Shown: positions 62,401 through 64,000 of the stretch, piece by piece | Numbering within the stretch: the first letter of the stretch is position 1 | Layout: each line of letters begins with the position of its first letter | DNA from: Ignavibacteria bacterium | GTDB lineage: Bacteria; Bacteroidota; Ignavibacteria; SZUA-365 | Direction of reading: 5' to 3' | DNA length: 64,000 nucleotides | Assembly: GCA_016720835.1 (NCBI GenBank) | Contig: JADKJW010000018.1 | Span: 27,804-91,803, forward strand | The notes under the pieces: generated by a model | Told to the model about the DNA's origin: nothing | Database searches by the model: none | Seen by the model: the letters and a program-made list of their open reading frames with translations, nothing else | Made by a program: the position numbers and the translations under genes

Positions 62401-63767
62401 GAATCCGGCATGTCCATGCTCGCGCTCATGTCGGGACGACGCGGCGCGATCAGTATCGCCCCGCTCTCGAGCACGGGCTTGAAGCAGCCTTTGTCGAACA
62501 CCCAATGCGACAGTGTCAACGGACAGGCCACGGTGTCCGTTCCTTCCGGATCGGACGCCTTGAACACGAATCCCAGCAGCGGACCGAACTGCGACGCGGA
62601 ATCGACGATCTTTCTCGCCGGGATACGGAAGCGCATACCGCTCAGCATGGGCGAAGCAGTAACCGCCATGCCTTCGAAGAGCGAGCCGGCCGGTACGAAC
62701 AGGCTGTCGAAGTGCACCTTCGTTGCGTCGTACAGCACGCGGAACTCCGCGGCTTCCAGCCTGTCGCCCGCCGTGAGCGCGTCCCGCAATTCCAGCGCTA
62801 CCGTCGCGCTGCTGTTTCCCCGCACGGCCGCCGAGGAGAGCCCGAACCTGATCGGAGCGAAAGTCGTTGTATCGCGCCGTGCGGAATAGGTGATCGAATC
62901 CGTGTCGCTGTACTGGCAGAAGCCCGTATTGGCCAGCGTGACGAGGCGGTTGGAACCGTCATAGCACGACGAGGTATAGGTGATCTGGCAGCCTTGATAC
63001 CCGATATCGATGGTCGGGGTAATCTCCGAATAGACCGCCATGATCTGCCCGGGACCGGGATTGAAATAGTACCGGCCTCCCGTGAGGTCCGCCATGGTCG
63101 TCAATGCAGCGCTCTGCACATTCCAGCCGTACCCGAACGCGAATATCCGGATGCGTGCCATGTTCGCGAGCGCGACGCATTGCGCCATCGTATGCGTCGA
63201 CGCGTTGTCGACGCCATTGGTCAACACGATGACGCACGAGGACACGCGGCTTTTCCTCGCGTACACCGCCTCCACCGCCGCATACACTCCATCCCAGAGC
63301 GCCGCCGCGCTGCCGCCGGCCGGAAGCGGCGCGATGGCCGCATGCAGGAGCGCCGTGTCGGGCGTGAAGTTCTGCAGGAGCGTGTCGTGCTGGTTGAACC
63401 AGCGCACCGCGACGCTGTCGAGCGCCCGGTCGAGGGTGTTCACAAACGCATGCGCGTCTTCCTTTGCCGCGCCGTTCGAGGAATCCGACATGTTGCCGGA
63501 CGCATCCAGCACCAACGCCGACGTGAGTATCGACCGGACGGTCGGAGAGGGACAGAACAACGTGAAGTCCTTGATCTCCACCCCGTCCTCCATGAGGCGC
63601 AGGTATTTCCTGTCGGTGAAATACACCGGCTGACTGCTGCAGCTCATCCCGAAATCCAATTCAACAGCCGGCCATCCACCGGCGACGATCTTGGTGATGT
63701 TGATGATCGGCTGGGCGTGCACGGATGCCGCCGCAAGCAGAAGGCAGAGAAGGAGCAGTCGTTTCAT
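59499..63767 (-). CDS. Secreted vWA-domain protein with repeated Ig-like modules and T9SS sorting domain (first family member)
   Basis: The 1,422-residue protein starts with a signal peptide (LLLLCLLLAAASVHAQ). A von Willebrand A domain follows: VLDASGNMSDSS at residues 87-97 fits the MIDAS DxSxS pattern, followed by SCVIVLTNGVDNAS. About six tandem modules come next, each opening with Cys, PDSL and YxPNPF (or similar) and containing PGDTA(S)ATW/TW cores. The last 95 residues form an intact T9SS type A domain (NLPNPFSSVTTIQFEV, LSIHDALGRQVAELV, LPSGTYLCRYEAGG). It is a probable large adhesin-like surface protein. RBS GGAGA precedes ATG 63767; it starts the three-gene family. Confidence 0.9.
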   Translation of the reverse strand: MKRLLLLCLLLAAASVHAQPIINITKIVAGGWPAVELDFGMSCSSQPVYFTDRKYLRLMEDGVEIKDFTLFCPSPTVRSILTSALVLDASGNMSDSSNGAAKEDAHAFVNTLDRALDSVAVRWFNQHDTLLQNFTPDTALLHAAIAPLPAGGSAAALWDGVYAAVEAVYARKSRVSSCVIVLTNGVDNASTHTMAQCVALANMARIRIFAFGYGWNVQSAALTTMADLTGGRYYFNPGPGQIMAVYSEITPTIDIGYQGCQITYTSSCYDGSNRLVTLANTGFCQYSDTDSITYSARRDTTTFAPIRFGLSSAAVRGNSSATVALELRDALTAGDRLEAAEFRVLYDATKVHFDSLFVPAGSLFEGMAVTASPMLSGMRFRIPARKIVDSASQFGPLLGFVFKASDPEGTDTVACPLTLSHWVFDKGCFKPVLESGAILIAPRRPDMSASMDMPDSLTWVRAAKGYHPDPLIVSITVTNSGDREARNGRCRIIYTPKDLTPFPQQRDTIFLTPANIAPDGNASAEWRFTVVRWLVGDSIPICIEAAFDNAPTLRLCKKVWVPPSGAVLSCTVQSPVIKITADRIHQRYTPMPFDIPASVVNEGGKRTDSVYARITVPADLKLYGPDAPDRNTKRVLPAILNPGQQGAISWTLWHQPTPVDKEYAVRVCFFTANADSTCCDVRVIVPALEGPALVPQCTVPDSLHYIESADQYTPNPFIVRMRCVNRGGLPATNVGGRLVLPDGVVLADPSDSLQRYFAALMNPWKSGDTVREATWLVKYTKRLRVSNELQFRFVAGGQGPTGISVDSSDTYCTVRVPGLPPVLACELLLPDSLGMNAAKNDYAPNPFPATYRVRNIGKQDALLTKMEVEWAAGDDLALDPSTPRVKNVHIILAPGDTASATWLLRAGPRSTSRKAQLCASATDDQGSALRCCDTLPIPNFERSLACDAQTTESVIRYDSLARRYGTTQWVIAATITNAGGTAVSNVTAEIVLADSSLAPWVEFDPSYADNTNPKGYPAVFAKGSRAFRWGFRLRGDNRTGASVYPEFRIRYTAAGLPLYATGCSVPVEIEAVTPPQLVAVCTLPDTLRYDAASGGYLPSPFEASVTCVNAGSVSALNVSGVIAPPPGFILAVGETMMKNFTPSTLAPDTGGPAPRLRWMLRSVTPFPRDTCLSFRFNVAGTDSSTGATVQSMATCVLCVKGVPPAWQCALLALDSLVLNGAGNDVQPNPFTVRYRITNVSVSAGDIASITLALPGGSDLSFDAATPSTITGLWTLQPGDTLAVSWLLHVTNRLAPRTVRLSAAAFDALGNPTSCSRDVFIPAVTILNDAETPLVPASYALHQNLPNPFSSVTTIQFEVPTSQHVRLSIHDALGRQVAELVNDTREAGRHTVRFDAGALPSGTYLCRYEAGGVTMQRVMVLTR

Positions 63768-63928
63768 CGCAGGTCTCCGTGAGGCGCGCATGTGCTGCAG
63801 ACGGCAGCTGCCGTGTGGACGAGTTGCCGTCCCTTTGTGGTCCGCATGCTGATAAGACAACCCTGGGGGCCGATTCCTGACCGGCAGCGGCAATTATTCG
63901 TCATGGGCGCAGATAGCGCCGAACCCGC

Positions 63929-63957
63929 TTGCTTCTTACGCGTTCATGGTGTATGTT
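63929..63957 (+). promoter_or_regulatory. Possible promoter of the initiator tRNA gene
   Basis: TTGCTT (63929-63934) and TATGTT (63952-63957) are 17 bp apart, 11 bp before the tRNA 5' end. This is a reasonable sigma-70-like arrangement found by eye. Confidence 0.5.
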
Positions 63958-63968
63958 GGTATTCTCAC

Positions 63969-64000
63969 CGCGGGGTGGAGCAATTGGTAGCTCGTCGGGC
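63969..64000 (+). tRNA. tRNA-fMet (initiator), 5' part only
   Basis: The last 32 bases, starting CGCGGGGTGGAGCA and including GGTAGCTCGTCGGGC, match the acceptor arm, D arm and start of the anticodon stem of the bacterial initiator tRNA. The window ends before the CAT anticodon. The starting C fits the unpaired 1-72 position of initiator tRNAs. Confidence 0.88.

Overview
The window is a GC-rich chromosomal segment from a Gram-negative bacterium that very probably belongs to the Bacteroidota/Chlorobiota lineage, in the broad neighbourhood of Ignavibacteria or Kapabacteria. The main evidence is a set of large secreted proteins ending in the type IX secretion (T9SS) type A sorting domain, two PorV/PorQ-like outer-membrane proteins, a lipid A gene (lpxB) and a TolC-like porin. 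No phage, insertion sequence, rRNA or CRISPR array is visible. The last 32 bases are the 5' part of an initiator tRNA.

Layout. 1-5 kb: start of a TolC-family gene, a CCA-adding enzyme, and an hsp20-dnaK pair closed by a strong terminator. 5-12.4 kb: a frameshifted SBBP/T9SS surface-protein gene flanked on both sides, in mirror orientation, by the same families of intergenic palindromic repeats. 12.4-18.9 kb: Trm112-like protein, split transketolase, an AtuA-type gene pair, a small membrane protein, a POT transporter and bacterioferritin. 18.9-24.3 kb: two paralogous sortilin-like/BNR T9SS cargo genes, one interrupted by an amber codon. 24.5-26.8 kb: AMMECR1-Memo-DUF2520 operon, convergent with a glycosyltransferase. 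27-32.4 kb: an envelope operon (lipoprotein, BNR protein, two PorV/PorQ-like proteins, glycosyltransferase); one PorV-like gene carries an in-frame amber codon. 32.5-43.9 kb: housekeeping genes (M50 protease, HAD phosphatase, ferredoxin, gatA, tatA, purQ, purS, pssA, psd, purC, a methyltransferase, frameshifted lpxB, fmt, def, an SDR). 44-52.9 kb: three large envelope genes (Fn3-like protein, a 1,624-residue protein, a beta-barrel), with an 8-bp tandem repeat just upstream of the 1,624-residue gene. 53.1-54.9 kb: a complete HipBST-like tripartite toxin-antitoxin operon with five palindromic operators spaced exactly 41 bp apart. 55.1-63.8 kb: a tandem family of three T9SS proteins built from one repeated Ig-like module (a vWA protein, a relative with a frameshifted tail, and a multiply frameshifted pseudogene).

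The strongest candidates for something undescribed are the 41-bp-phased operator array of the hipBST-like operon, the paired 75-bp palindromic arrays around 5-12 kb, the repeated Ig-like module family, and the 8-bp repeat upstream of the giant surface protein. Six genes carry reading-frame lesions (two in-frame TAG codons, several indels). TAG clearly works as the normal stop in many intact genes here, so genetic-code reassignment is not supported. Pseudogenes and assembly errors both remain possible, and the lesion in lpxB favours at least some sequence error.
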